From Rhinopomastus cyanomelas (taxonomy: Eukaryota > Chordata > Aves > Bucerotiformes > Rhinopomastidae): 64,000 nt of DNA. Shown piece after piece: positions 10,502 through 22,500 of this stretch. A program made the position numbers and the translations under genes. The stretch covers positions 1,063,303 through 1,127,302 of the forward strand of contig VXBP01003652.1 in NCBI GenBank assembly GCA_013400115.1, written 5' to 3'. Under the pieces are notes generated by a model. That model saw only the letters and a program-made list of their open reading frames with translations. It was not told the DNA's origin and made no database searches. Position 1 is the stretch's first letter; each line of letters begins with the position of its first letter.

Positions 10502-11750
10502 TAGAACATGGGAGGTTGTAGAAACTCCTTAAGCGCAGAGCCCGTCCCATGCTCCAGAAGTGAGAGCCCATCTGGAAGACCAAGTTTATGAAGTGGTTTG
10601 GAAGCGCAGCCCACTGTGGCATCAGCAGCTGGACACTCTCCCTTTTTTCCTGGAAAGGAACTGAAGTCGTACGCGCACGGTGTGAACTCTCCTTTCCCAA
10701 GAATTTCCCAAAGGCTGAGACAGGAACACTAGAGCTGCCTCTTGAATGGTCTTGGTGGGTAGAGAAGGCTTCAGCCTGTAGTGCTGTCATGTGCTGGCAC
10801 TTGCTGCTGAACATTAAACTATCAAGTAATCTGTGGTTCTAATTTCTTGCAGAGTGAAGCAGATGCCAGTTACAGCCTTACGAAAGAAATGGGTTATATT
10901 AGTTGTGTGTAAAGTCTAGAAGAGTTACAGCAGTATTGCAGTCACAAGGGTGAGCTTGGCTGCCTGGGTCAAATATGGGTCAGTAAGAGTAATTCTTAAT
11001 GTACTATTATTACACTAGTAGCAATTAGATTCAACACTAATATATATTATGTATCTCATTTCCAATGCTCCTAAGTCTCTCGCCCACTCATTTCTGACTG
11101 TCTCCTAGTTTTTCCAGTGTACTTGCCTTTGTTTCACTTAACCCCTTCCCAACAAGAATCATCTTTTCCAGTTTAATTCCATTACCAAAAGCATTAGCAG
11201 TTTATCTTGTTTTCGGTAGAGCCGAGACTCTCCCATACATGGGAATGGATTTAACAGAAAGTTAACCCACAGGTCATCACTCCCAGCTGATAGTTTCTCT
11301 TTTTGCAATCATGTGGTAAAAATCTAACCAACCCCCCAAACCCTACCATGGCTGAGCTGGTAGAACTGAGGCTTCTGCAGGTGGTCATGGACAGCAAAGG
11401 TATTCCTGCATAACCCAAACCTTCTCAAGATACTCACACCTACACACATGATGTAGCATGGCTGAGCCCAGAAACTTCCTCTGCCTTCTAACTGTCCTAT
11501 TGGATAACCCCCCCCAATCTTTCTCTCTGTGACATCTCATTCCTGTGGGAAGCAGGAGAATCCTTTTCACCTTCCTATGCAGTGTTAGCGGAACAATCCT
11601 TCGCAGTGTGTATGGTTCTTGGTACAGCTTGTCGTCTTGTCAGTCCGTGCTGTCAAATAACCCAGTTTATGTATTAACATTTCTTCACGGTACCAGTTCA
11701 GGCACTGGGTGTGTTGCCCTGTTTGTGGTTCCTGCCACTTCTGATGGTGC
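10502..11750 (+). repeat. Tandem duplication, copy 2 (1249 bp)
   Basis: This is the second copy of the 9252-10500 block. Differences include isolated substitutions such as position 10534 versus 9284 and a shifted A/C in the poly-C tract near 11507. Unique sequence resumes after 11750. Confidence 0.97.
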
Positions 11751-13290
11751 GTGAAGCGCTCGGTAGCTATTTCACAAATCAAGGAGTTGTTTGGACAGTA
11801 TCGGTCTCCGGCAGTGCACGTGTGGGTTGGTGCTTACGTTCCCCCGATGCAATGACTATGCACATTTTCCTCACGTTCCATCACCTTTAGTAGGAGCAAG
11901 TTGGTTTGTTCCCAGCTAACGTCGCACCAAGTCCTTACTATTCAGTGTTTCATGCGTGAAGCATGGTTGTGCTTTCACCAAGAATATAGCGAAACAGTAG
12001 CCTAGAAGAGCAGAAGCACATTTGTCTGTAAAATAACTCTAGCCTTGTCTGTAAATATCCTTGCAAGTGAAACCATAATTGTATTAAAGAAATGTTTAGT
12101 TTTTTATTGCTGTGCATTGAAAATGGAAATGACTTCAGCGTGTCTGCAGAGGAAGACAATGTAGACTGTGTTAGCGTGTAGTAAAACACTGAGGAACCTC
12201 CATACCCAGTGTGTGTGTAGTTTGGGGCCAGGTACTATACCTAGGGCAGCATTTGGCTTCTTCCTGGTGCTGATGGCCTTTGAGGGGAACAGAACATCCA
12301 TTCCCAAGACCAGCTAAAACAGGTGTAGTCATGCTGGTAGGGAAAACATTCTGAGTGGAAGCTCTAAGTCCTTGCTGAGGCAGCCCTGACCAGTCTGTCA
12401 GCAACTGTTTGATTCAGCAGTTCACCTGACTGTGGAAGAGTTGAGAGCTCTTGAGAACTGCATGGAAATGCTTTAATAAGTTAACAGGTCTTTGACACTG
12501 ACTTAGAAACCATCATCATATCCTGATCTGCTGACTTGTTTAAGTCTGGCTGATCAAGAGGTCCAGCATGGGATCATTAGGTCATTCCTGGTGATTACTT
12601 GTAGCAGTTGTCTTGAATTTCCCTGGACTGTGATTCAGTGCCTTAGACAGCTAGAAGCTCTGGCACACGTAGAATTCACGTCGCAGCATTTCAAGGCAGT
12701 AGGTACTCAGTATTACCACTGCCAGATTATTTAACATGATTTATGCTCCACCAGAGAGACTGAGTGGTTCTTGATGCACTGCTGCCTTTTTTCTTTTCTA
12801 AGGTCTGTGGTACTTGGTGTCACATGTAAGAGTTGCTAGCCAGAGATGCCTGTTAGCTATCTGAAGCTACAGTGTGACTGCCCTCGATAAAGAGCTTCTG
12901 ATAGCCTTCAAGATGTGCTACACATGCTGATAGCAAGAGTTTGTCCCTGCTCCACTGAGATGAAGAGATCCAGGCTAGTGCAGGTTGGATGGATAAGCAG
13001 AACCAGCCCGGACTGACAACTTCTTTGTGCCTTGGTGCCTGATGCCATTGTTTGAACTACGGTGAAAGTTTGGGGGTCACAAGGACTCTGGTCTTGGGTC
13101 TCCAAACTCCACCTCCTGCTCCAGAATTGGTAACAGTGGAACTCGCCGCTGCCTTTTACCTTAATTCAGCTGTCTGCTGGGGACTCCAGCATTTGATCAT
13201 CCTTTCCTTTTGTACATTCCTACGTCCTATTAATCCTACTGTGTATTCCTAGAGAGGAAATATTGTGGTTGCTAATGCACACACACAGGC

Positions 13291-13296
13291 AATAAA
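13291..13296 (+). terminator. Candidate poly(A) signal AATAAA (intermediate)
   Basis: This canonical hexamer is followed by a T-rich stretch. Use of this site would give a 4.2 kb 3' UTR that excludes the CR1 at 13656. Confidence 0.35.
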
Positions 13297-13655
13297 TATT
13301 TCCCTGATTTTCTTAAATGTACCGGGTTTTCCACTGGCTAATGTATCACCAGTGATTATGGGCAGCATAACACCATTTATTCCATCCTCATTAAGGGTTT
13401 CTTGACATAAGAAGAACTGAATGCAAACATTTAGAGTCCTAGTTAGAGGCTAACAAATCACGCTTGTGCTGTTAGGCCCTAAACTAACATTTACAGGAGA
13501 GCTGCTTGTACAGTCGCATTTCTCAGCTGCGGTGACTGGCCCAGCTGGCAAAGCTGTTGGCAGCACCACAGGCACAACTGCTAGAGGCTCAGCTGCCACC
13601 TTACAGATTGAGAATCAGAGAGGAGGAATTCCTGCTTCTCAAAGCTGACTAGGGT

Positions 13656-14084
13656 ATGATGAAGGGAGTGGAACACTTCCCTGATGAGGAAAGGCTGAGG
13701 GAGCTGGGTCTCCTGAGCTTGGAGAAGCAGAGACTGAGGGGTGACCTCATTAATGTTGATAAATATGTGAAGGGTGGGTGTCAGGAGGATGGAGCCAGGC
13801 TCTGCTCAGGGGCATCTAATGACAGGAGGAGGGGCAATGGGTGTGAGCTGGGACAGAGGAGGTTCCACATCAATGTGAGAAGGAACTTCTTCCCAGTGAG
13901 GGTGAGAAAGCACTGAAGTGAGGCTGCCCAGGGGCTTGCGGAGTCTTCTTCTCTGGAGATGTTTGAAACTTGCCTGGATGTGTTCCTGTGTGACTTGGTC
14001 TAGGTGATTCTGCTCTGGCAGGGTGACTGGACTGGATGATCTTTTGAGGTCCCTTCCAATCTCTCATGTTCTGTGACTCTGTGA
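13656..14084 (+). mobile_element. CR1 LINE fragment in the presumed GTF3C4 3' UTR
   Basis: The copy starts within the ORF2 C-terminal region (GATGAGGAAAGGCTGAGGGA) and ends ATGTTCTGTGACTCTGTGAC. A frame is open for about 85 codons and then breaks. Confidence 0.93.
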
Positions 14085-15537
14085 CAACATCTGCACTTTG
14101 TGCACAGACAGATGTGCAAGCCAGTTGGGTGTGGCTACCTATAGCAGGAGGGTGGCTGTTGGATGAGGAAGGTGCCTGTTCCTTGTGTCTTTCTGCAGAA
14201 GAGCTGGGTGTGTTGGAGAGAGACTACCAGTCTGCTCCCTGCTGCATGGTCACGGTCAAGTGCTTGTTGGCATTTTACAGCCTACTTCATGCTGCTTACT
14301 GAATTGTTTCTGGCAGTCACACTGTAAGTATCAGGCTGCTACCAACCACACACTTAACAATACAGTAAACTTCAGAATTTGTTACTGCAGAACACTTGTT
14401 CTTAGTTTTTGCAGCCAGAAGTCAAGGCTGTAGCAGCCTTAGCCTGAACGTGTGGTAGTCATGGCAAAAGTCAGATTTAATAAGCATGAAATACGAGCAG
14501 AAGAAGGTGTTGATGGGTTCTCAGGAAATGAAGGTGAATGCTCAGAGTAGTTACCAATGCTGCCCCTGTCCTCATGGATGCCCTTCTGAAGCTTTCTCTG
14601 CCAGGCCTATAAACACACAAGTTACACTGGCTGTACTCCACACTTACATCACATGGGTAGGATCTACTCTTTAACCAGAACTGGAACAAGTGTCTGTGTG
14701 GAGGTGTCTGCTAGTCTACAGATCCACAGGCACGTACCAGGCTGGAAAGCTGCTTTTTGACCCTCCTCTTGGGTAAATAAGGACAACTGGTGCTTGGATC
14801 TGTTCAGCTGGAGTCTTGTCCTACCTGACAGAGGTGCTGGAATCTTAATCTCACGCAAGTCTCAACCCAGGATAGTTTCTCACAGCTAGTAGAGGTCAGG
14901 GTGTGTGCACAGCAATGCCTATGGAGGTCCTCAAATCCACATTCTGATTTACTTTCTGTGCTGATCTTTGGCTGCACTCAGTTGTAACTCACACCATACA
15001 CTGGAGATGTTCCCAGACCCTTAGTGCCAGTTGGAATATTCCTAATCTGCCACTACTTTTTAATGCTCAGTTTCTAGTTCTCTTCCCTCAAAAGCACTGG
15101 AACTCTTGCTGCTCTGCCATGACCTGGGTAGTGACCTCAGAAGTGCCAGCCCTGCACCCTTCTTATTAACACTAAGCTAGGAGACCAGCCCTGAACAGGG
15201 AAAACCCAAGAGCTATCAACATGGGACTGCTCAGAGGACAGATTAGTTTCATTGCTCTGCTAATCTAGTTGATCTGCTCATGCTACTTTAATTCCATCTT
15301 GGGGTGGAGGGCTGTAGCTGAGGGCAGTCACCTGTCTGAATGAGAAGCAAAGTTGAGTTCTTAAATCTTCAGTGTCTTGATTTTTCCTTTGAGGCTGAGT
15401 TCATGGGAGGGTCTGACAAAGTAGCTGTGAACACTGATGCTGTGTGTATGGCACGGTTTGTAAACGTGAAGCAAACCAGGGTGAATGTTTTGTATACTGC
15501 CACAGTAGCATTGTAATCCTGCTCCTTTTTTATTCTA

Positions 15538-15547
15538 AATAAATAAA
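15538..15547 (+). terminator. Overlapping double AATAAA, probable distal poly(A) site of GTF3C4
   Basis: Two overlapping AATAAA hexamers (15538 and 15542) are followed within 10-30 bases by a GT-rich stretch with TTGTTTGTAATGTCTG. This is the strongest plus-strand poly(A) context between GTF3C4 and AK8. Confidence 0.5.
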
Positions 15548-16640
15548 GAAAGTACTTGTTTGTAATGTCTGCATTGCGAGGGACTGCACTCCTGGGAGGG
15601 ACAGGGTGCCAAGAGCTGAGACTGGCAAGAAAGAGCCAGTCGTGACTGAGTTGTTACAGACTCGGTCCTCCAGCATAAGGCTCCACACTTCAAAGAAAGA
15701 AAGCAATAAAAATCTCTATGTGGCCACTGTCACAGAACTGTGGGAAAGCCTGGGAGAGAACCTGGGGTCTGAAAGTGCCCCTCAGCCACAATAATTTCCT
15801 TCTCACCAGCACAGGTTCAACCCCTCCTTTCTCTGGCCTTCCCAACCACACAACTCTACTACAAGACCAACTTTCTCTGATGAAAGGGGTCTGACATCAC
15901 TTTCTTCTATAGTATCAAAGAGTTCTTGCTGCAGCAAGAGAACAGCAGCTCAGGAGAGGCTGCTGCTACAGGGGAACAGACAGTTTTCTATATGAAGAAC
16001 ACATCGGGCACGGCAAGAGCCATCAGTCAGGGTCAGCTTTGGATGCTGGGGCACAGATGGGCAGTTACAGGGTTATCACCACAATTTGCTCTTTCTTAGG
16101 ATCAGTTCATCCCCAGCTGACCCTCTGGAAAGCAGAGCTCAGGCTCAGGAACCTACCAATCCTGTCTTTGCCCTAAACTAAACCAATTTGTAAAAACCCA
16201 TAGAAAGGCCTTGCTGGCTGCTCCTTCATTGAAGTCCTGCAGCTTCTACAGCACCTTGTGAACTGCTGGTGGCAAAACCACCACCGTTTAAGGGTTTTGT
16301 ACTGACATATTCACCCTAACTTCATGGAGAAAGCAGAGAGCCCAAAGCAGGCGGTAGAGGCAATCTTTCGAGAGCTGCAGGAGGATTGGATTTGGTCTGC
16401 TGCCTCAGGAGCACTCAGGCACCCTTCTACCACAGTGCAGGATCTAGTGCTCAGAGCAGGTGGACACAGAAGTTTGTGGAACAGTTGGACATGCTCATCT
16501 TGTTGCCGAGCTACATAATTAACAGCAAAATATATAGGGTAGAGCACAACCTCCAAGCAACCCTCTCCACAAAGCATCTTTGGGAAGCAGAGTGATAAAA
16601 GAAACCCACTGCACAACTGGGCAAGCTGTACAAGAAGGAG
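15548..16640. other. Intergenic stretch, nothing recognised
   Basis: This is unique-looking sequence between the presumed GTF3C4 end and the AT-rich element at 16.65 kb. Short frames on both strands (for example 16311-16616 minus) resemble no known protein. No CR1 is visible. Confidence 0.5.
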
Positions 16641-16649
16641 CGCCTGGCC

Positions 16650-17420
16650 CCTGCTGCGTTCCTACCACCTCCTCTTTACCTTGTTTTTCTCATGGCTCAA
16701 CATTTGTTTTGCCAGAATAAGATGCTAATACAATCAAGCAGAGTTACCAAATTGGTTTTCAAGTGTTGCATTCCAATTATAAAAGCCTAATTCCTCCTTC
16801 CACCCACCGAACCTTTTTGGTATTAACAGGCTTTACTATGCAAAGTGATGCAGGGGCTGTTTCATTTACAGTAATTAAATGAATGTCAATTGTTTTAGTT
16901 GTTTCTGAGGGAGAGTTCTACATGAGTATTAGCATGTTCTGCTAACCCTTACGTTCTGCACTTCAGGCCTGCTGCAAACCCTCGGGGGTTGACCATTGAC
17001 CTGAGACTCCGTACCCAGGCATGCCAAGCGCATCTCAATGAGAGACGAGCTCTTCTGCTCAGTTTCTATGGAACCAGCGGAGCGGAACTCATCTAGCGGC
17101 CGCATATAGATGAAAGAATGAAGAGGAAAAAGGGCTTTACAGCTAAATTAATTAAGCAGATGTACCTGTCTAATTAAAGATGCACTGTCCCTTTTGTACC
17201 CTAGCTGCAGTACAAACAGTATTTAAATACACTCTCTATCCATTTCATCTATCAAAATATTTAGTAGGAACACTCAGATGAAGGTGATATTAGCAAGATG
17301 AGCTTCCCATGTATTATTAATAGAAGGGCTCCCAATTATGCATGAATGCTGCAGCATATCTTCATAGCAAGAGCATAAAAAACAGCTGCCCAAGTAGGTT
17401 ACCAAACAGCACATTTGTAA
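16650..17420. promoter_or_regulatory. Candidate conserved noncoding element between GTF3C4 and AK8
   Basis: The stretch is free of CR1 and AT-rich, with homeodomain-type cores such as TTAATTAA (around 17147-17154) and TAATTAAAG (17171-17179). It has a NotI-type GCGGCCGC at 17096-17103 embedded in otherwise CpG-poor DNA. The texture is that of vertebrate developmental enhancers, but conservation was not tested. Confidence 0.35.
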
Positions 17421-17780
17421 CAGGTAGGACTGTTATAAATGCCCCTGTTCAGCTTTACATGAGGGTTTGTGGCTGGGCCTGGTGCCATGGGAGCAGCCGC
17501 TGCCACGAGCTGGAATTTCTCTGCTCAAGAGGACAGAGGACTCAGCTTGCACTGCTGGTGCCAGAGGGTTTGGCTTTCTTAGATTTTAAATACACTCATT
17601 CTGAGATTTTTTTTTTTTAGCTGCCCTCAAGGCTGGAAAGAGCAACTCCCATTCATCAAACTGCCCAAAGGTATGGAAAACTCTGACCTTAAACTCCCCC
17701 AAAATAATACGATATCCCTGCTGCCATCTGGATAACCGGAGTCTTCCCAACCAAGGTGGGGAGGAGAGATTTGGCACAAT

Positions 17781-18092
17781 CTCTACGGCACCCCTTACAG
17801 ACCTAGGCACCCACAATCTCTACGGCACCCCTTACAGACCTAGGCACCCACAATCTCTACGGCACCCCTTACAGACCTAGGCACCCACAAGCTCTACAGC
17901 AACACTTACAGACCTAGGCACCCACNNNNNNNNNNNNNNNNNNNNNNNNNNNNNNNNNNNNNNNNNNNNNNNNNNNNNNATGCTCCACGGCACCCCTTGC
18001 AGACCAGGGCACCCACAAGCTCTACGGCACCCCTTACAGACCTAGGCACCCACAAGCTCTACGGCACCCCTTACAGACCTAGGCACCCACAA
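17781..18092. repeat. 37-bp minisatellite array with internal gap
   Basis: A unit beginning CTCTACGGCACCCCTTACAG and ending CACCCACAA/T repeats with 37-base spacing at 17781, 17818, 17855 and 17892. It resumes after a run of N for about three more units. Units are nearly identical and lack distinct spacers, so this is a VNTR and not a CRISPR array. Confidence 0.95.
17926..17979. other. Assembly gap (54 N) inside the minisatellite
   Basis: A run of 54 undetermined bases interrupts the array, so the true number of repeat units is unknown. Confidence 0.99.
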
Positions 18093-18957
18093 TCCAAAGA
18101 CTCAAACTTCCTCATAGCAATAGGATCCAAGAAGTTATCTAAAAACCACAGGAAACTTGGAGAAAGGCATCTGGAAAAGGCACCCGCCTCCTGCAACTTC
18201 CCAGACACGGAGGGTTCCAGGAGAAAGGCAAAGCTCATCCCAGCCCCTGGTCAATGGGAATTCATACGCATACATAAGGGAGAAACAGAGGAAGACATCA
18301 AATTCTAAATCACAACAAGTCAGACCCTTTAGATGCATTAAATACACATTGCCCGAGCCTGAACTAGCCAACAGCGTTGTGCCTTTCATCAAGGCCTCAT
18401 CAAGGATTTCCAGGTTAGAAAGACTTACCTGAGCATTTACTGCAGCCAGATCCCCAGCCAGAGGAAAGAAAAACCTATCACCAACATGCCCAGCCCCAAC
18501 TCAGTCAGGGCAGCCACAGGCTGGGAGCTTTGCTCCCTGAGGAAAACAGAATCTATAACCTATCTGCTCCTGCAGCTCGTTATGGCCTTAATTGAGTTCA
18601 GAAACTGATAAACCTGCAACCAGTTTCCTATGGCTCTGGAGATGTTTACCAGTTGTTCTGAGTCTTCCTGCCTGGTTATGGGATTGGGCCACAGATCAGG
18701 GTGACAGGGACCTGCAGAGTGTTTTGTCAGAACTTTTATGCAATTTGAGTTAACAAGGGAGTAAAAAAATCTCTGCACCTTGGCCTCAAAACACAGCAGC
18801 TGTCCCTGGGGAAGGTGACTGCGGAGCTGCAAGCTTCAGTTTTGTATTTCTTTTGTGTTTGCTTGCAGCAGAGCCAGACTGTGAGGGAGACAGGCAGTGC
18901 CTGTGTAGTTCAGGTGGAGAGCACTGGGTGAATTAAGACATAAACACATCTAATAGC
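18093..18957. other. Intergenic stretch downstream of AK8
   Basis: This is unique-looking sequence between the minisatellite and the candidate AK8 poly(A) signal. No CR1 or exon is recognised. Confidence 0.45.
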
Positions 18958-18963
18958 TTTAAT
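18958..18963 (-). terminator. Candidate AK8 poly(A) signal ATTAAA
   Basis: On the minus strand ATTAAA lies about 325 bases past the AK8 stop codon. No canonical AATAAA was found closer to the stop on this strand. It is the best available candidate but only a variant hexamer. Confidence 0.35.
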
Positions 18964-19288
18964 ACTCCAAACTGGCTTCATGGGTATCACACAGTGAAGG
19001 CAAAACTACCACCTGCTGAAGCACAGAACCAGAAAAAGGTATTTGAATGAAACACAACAAGCTCTCTAGCCACAGTGCTTGGACCCTGGATCACAAAATA
19101 AAGGCCAAAAATACTTCCCTTAAAGCCCAGTTTCTTACTCCCTGTACTTTACTCACCCTTGGTGAGCTTCAAATTTAAGGCAGTTTGGCTGGCTACTTCT
19201 TCACTTGTGATAATCTGCTGCTTCAGCGTCCGATCGCAAACGTTACAGGGAAAAGCCTGAAATGAGCTGTTCCAGAAAGGGTCTTTGC

Positions 19289-19538
19289 TCATTTTAAGCT
19301 TTTAAACTTCTTGCAGGGAATGGGATTAATGATGCAGCTTTCTATAAACTCAAAAACAGTGTGAGGGTCTTGGTCAGCATTGACATAAAAGGCATCTTGA
19401 TAAAAATCCTGCAGGTCCTGGACGTTCCTGGAGTAGATATCCATGAGCTTCTCAATGTTTTCTTCCTTGTCTCTGGGGTTCTGCCTGAGCCGGGCTTGGA
19501 TCTCCGGTGTGGGCGCTGGTCTGAACGTAGCATGGTAT
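19289..19538 (-). CDS. AK8: AK8 terminal coding exon with stop
   Basis: The exon follows acceptor CATCTCCAG and completes the arginine codon of [20 protein letters not shown]. It then encodes the C-terminal helices and ends [13 protein letters not shown] before the stop. The tail is slightly longer than that of human AK8, which ends near NPLPKKIP. Confidence 0.95.
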
Positions 19539-22500
19539 CTGGAGATGAGACACAAATGCCACTGCTTCAGATCAAGTGGAAGACACAGACACTGTTTCCT
19601 AAGACCCTCTGTCACAGTTCCTTGCAAAGTGCCTCCTTCTGCTCTAGGTTGGGGTTTACCACAAGGACTGGAAATCTCAGGGCAAGTAATCTGCCCTTCC
19701 TAATCTCAATAATGCTGGATACTCAAACACCAAGAGTTTCTCCTGCAGTGAAACAGAGGGTGCTGCTCCTGTTTCTGTACTTCTCACAAGGTGTGGAGAA
19801 ATCCTTGCTACGTGCCCAGTGCTCCAGGCTCAGGAGCATTTCCAGAGTATAACTGTTACTGTCTTTGTGTAGTAGTTGAAGAGGAAAAGCAGTGAATTCA
19901 CTCTTAGGCAGAGGTTTTGGTTATTTCTAATTTCCAAACTGCCAGAATTTGGCTGCCATGTTTTCACAGCTGCAGGGTCACCCCACAGAGGATTTTCACC
20001 GCCAGAGCCCTGCAGCAGTGCCACAGCTCAGCTCAGTCTGCCCAGACAGCTGTCACCAAAACCAATTCTGACAATGATTCTGCACTGCCAAAGGCTCCCG
20101 ACAACTGCTAAAAGCTCTTTTGCAAACATGTATTTAAACTTCCTGCATGGATATTCCACCTCTGAGTTAGTGTCTCCTGTACCCTAACACTAAACCAGTT
20201 CATCCCTCTTCCTGTACAGCCAAATTTTCTGAAACTCTTGGGACAGATGCAAAACCAAGGAGAGAAGCTGAGCCTGTGTGTCTGCAGAGAACTGCCTTAC
20301 AGCTGCAGCTGGTACGGTGCTGCGGACACCAAGTTCATTCTACATTAGAATTCTTCAGAGCACAGCAAGGCCACACTCTTCACGGCTCCGCAGCCAGCGG
20401 TGCAGGTTTAACATGATGTCAAGGATTAGATGCAGCATCTAAAACAATTCCATTCACATTGAATTTGGAAGGACTAAAGCCCAGAGTTTGGAAGAAGGAA
20501 GCGTGTTAACTGGAGCAGATACTGAACAGGCTAATCCTGATGATAAGAAATGCAAAGACGTGTGAATGATTTGCTTCATACTGTTCATTTCTTCTGAACT
20601 TGCTGCTAAAACAAAGAGAACAGGCACAGCAACCCACTGCTGCTGTCACAAGTTCATGCTGCACCTCCAGTGAGGTGTTGGAACAAGCATCTATCCCTTT
20701 GGGACATATCCTGCACTTATGGCCACGGCCGATGAGGTTCAGGGTTTGTCTGATTCAACAGGGCACATTTAACCCTTGGAAAGCAGAACTGCTTTAAAAT
20801 TCAAGTGTGGGGAATCATAAAAACAGAGAACATTGCAAATCCACACCAGTTCCAGCAGGTATTTAGGTAGACACTTCATTGTTACTTGCTCCCCAAAAAC
20901 CAAGGGTGGACAAGACAGGAAACCTGAGGGTCGCTGGTGAAACAAGGTGACGTGGCTGCCGGTGAGATGAACTGCTGCGTCTGAGAGCCCAGTCTCACCA
21001 AGACTCAAGTGAGTTTGCTCTACTGAGCAGGAATTACATTAACAACTCACAGCAGACAGAACCATAACAGGAGCTGGGGAAGTAAAATGCAGCAAGTTTT
21101 CCATTTTCCCCAGCTGGGAAGCCTTCAAAATTCCCTTGGGAATGTCTGAAAACCATCTGCACTTAGGGTAGGTTTCAGACAGCTTCCCTCAGCGTTATTT
21201 TACCAACCAATTTAGCTGCCATTAAAATGTTAGACCTGAACTGCTGGCTAGCACAGATTCCAAGATTTTAAAAGGCCCTCTTCTAAGAAAAGCAGTTTGC
21301 TGCAGCTGGGCTGGTACTCGAGTAGCCATGAAAGTTTTAACTTTTCTTTTAAGGAGTCCCTAAGCAAGAGTACAATATTCCTGGGTTTCCTTAGATTTCT
21401 ATGAAGTCAGTCTGGTGCTTTCATCTCACCAGCAGCCTTGAAAAATATTAAACATCTGACATGAGTGCTAACCTTTCCCCAGTGACGGGATCAGTCCTCC
21501 GCTGACACAGTCTCTCCACGATGGATTCATAGGGGAGATTAAAGAAAAATACCCTATGGAGAAGATAACAATTAAGTGCATTAACATCCAGAGAGCATCA
21601 CTCGTGACCTTCAGAGTATGAGTTAATCCTTACTCAAACAAACGGTACATGTGGATGTGGAAGTAACAGTCCCACTCAAACCTGCACTGTTAGGGCAGGT
21701 TTGCACAGGACCTTCACTGTGACTTGATCTAGAGGATCCTGCTCTGGCAGGGGGATTGGTCTAGAGGATCTTTCAAGGTCCCTTCCAATCCCTAATGTTC
21801 TGTGATTCTTCTCTGCTGCTTCTCATATCCAAGGTCATCAAGGCAGAAGCTTTTTGGCATGTGGCATCCGTGGTGCTGTGTGCTCTGACAGGACTTAATG
21901 GACAACAGTGTGGACAGCAGTGACTGAAATGTAGCTGGAGCCCATCTCAGTCTATCGTAACTCACTCACAATGCAGCCATTACCTCTGAACACCCTCTGC
22001 ATCCAGCTCCTCAACCCAACTAGCAAATACAATCACAGTCACATTCTGCCCAAGGTAAATAAGCTGCTGCTACTGGTCCTGCCAAGGACAGACAACGAGC
22101 CTGTCTGCTTGTTGTGCACATCTTCAATCACATCATGAAACCATGCATCTTAAAAAGCCAGCCAGACCCGCGGTGCCAGTGGGGTGCGTTCCTTGACATG
22201 AACAGCTTTTCACCAGAAGATGGGAGTGGGACTGGTGAACTCATTTCACATAGGTTTTCCTATTCCACAAATAGGCTTTTGTGGAACCAAGGCTTTTTGT
22301 GGAATCAAGGATGTGGAACCAGAAGACAATGTACCCCCTCACTGACCCATCACTTTACACTGTTGTGCATAAATTGCAGTGCCAGTCTTACATCAACTCT
22401 TCCCTGGCATTCTAGTTCATTATTACAGTCCTGTTAATTTTATATTCAAAAGCTCTTCAGCCAGAAAATCCTTGACAAACTGTGGAGAATAAGCAGACAC

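Larger units (their letters stand above)
9133..15547 (+). other. Presumed long GTF3C4 3' UTR region
   Basis: No gene is recognised between the GTF3C4 stop and a double poly(A) signal at 15538-15547. The stretch holds the 1.25 kb tandem duplication (9252-11750), one plus-oriented CR1 (13656-14084), and otherwise unique sequence without long frames. GTF3C4 could end earlier, at ATTAAA (9563) or AATAAA (13291); the sequence does not decide between these. Confidence 0.45.

Noticed and set aside
9220..10842. Repeated open frames of 84-159 codons in the 3' UTR
   Set aside because: They are identical because of the 1.25 kb duplication, one crosses the N, and they resemble no known protein.
17781..18092. 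Possible CRISPR-like array
   Set aside because: The period is regular, but units are contiguous and nearly identical with no variable spacers, and the host is a vertebrate; it is a minisatellite.
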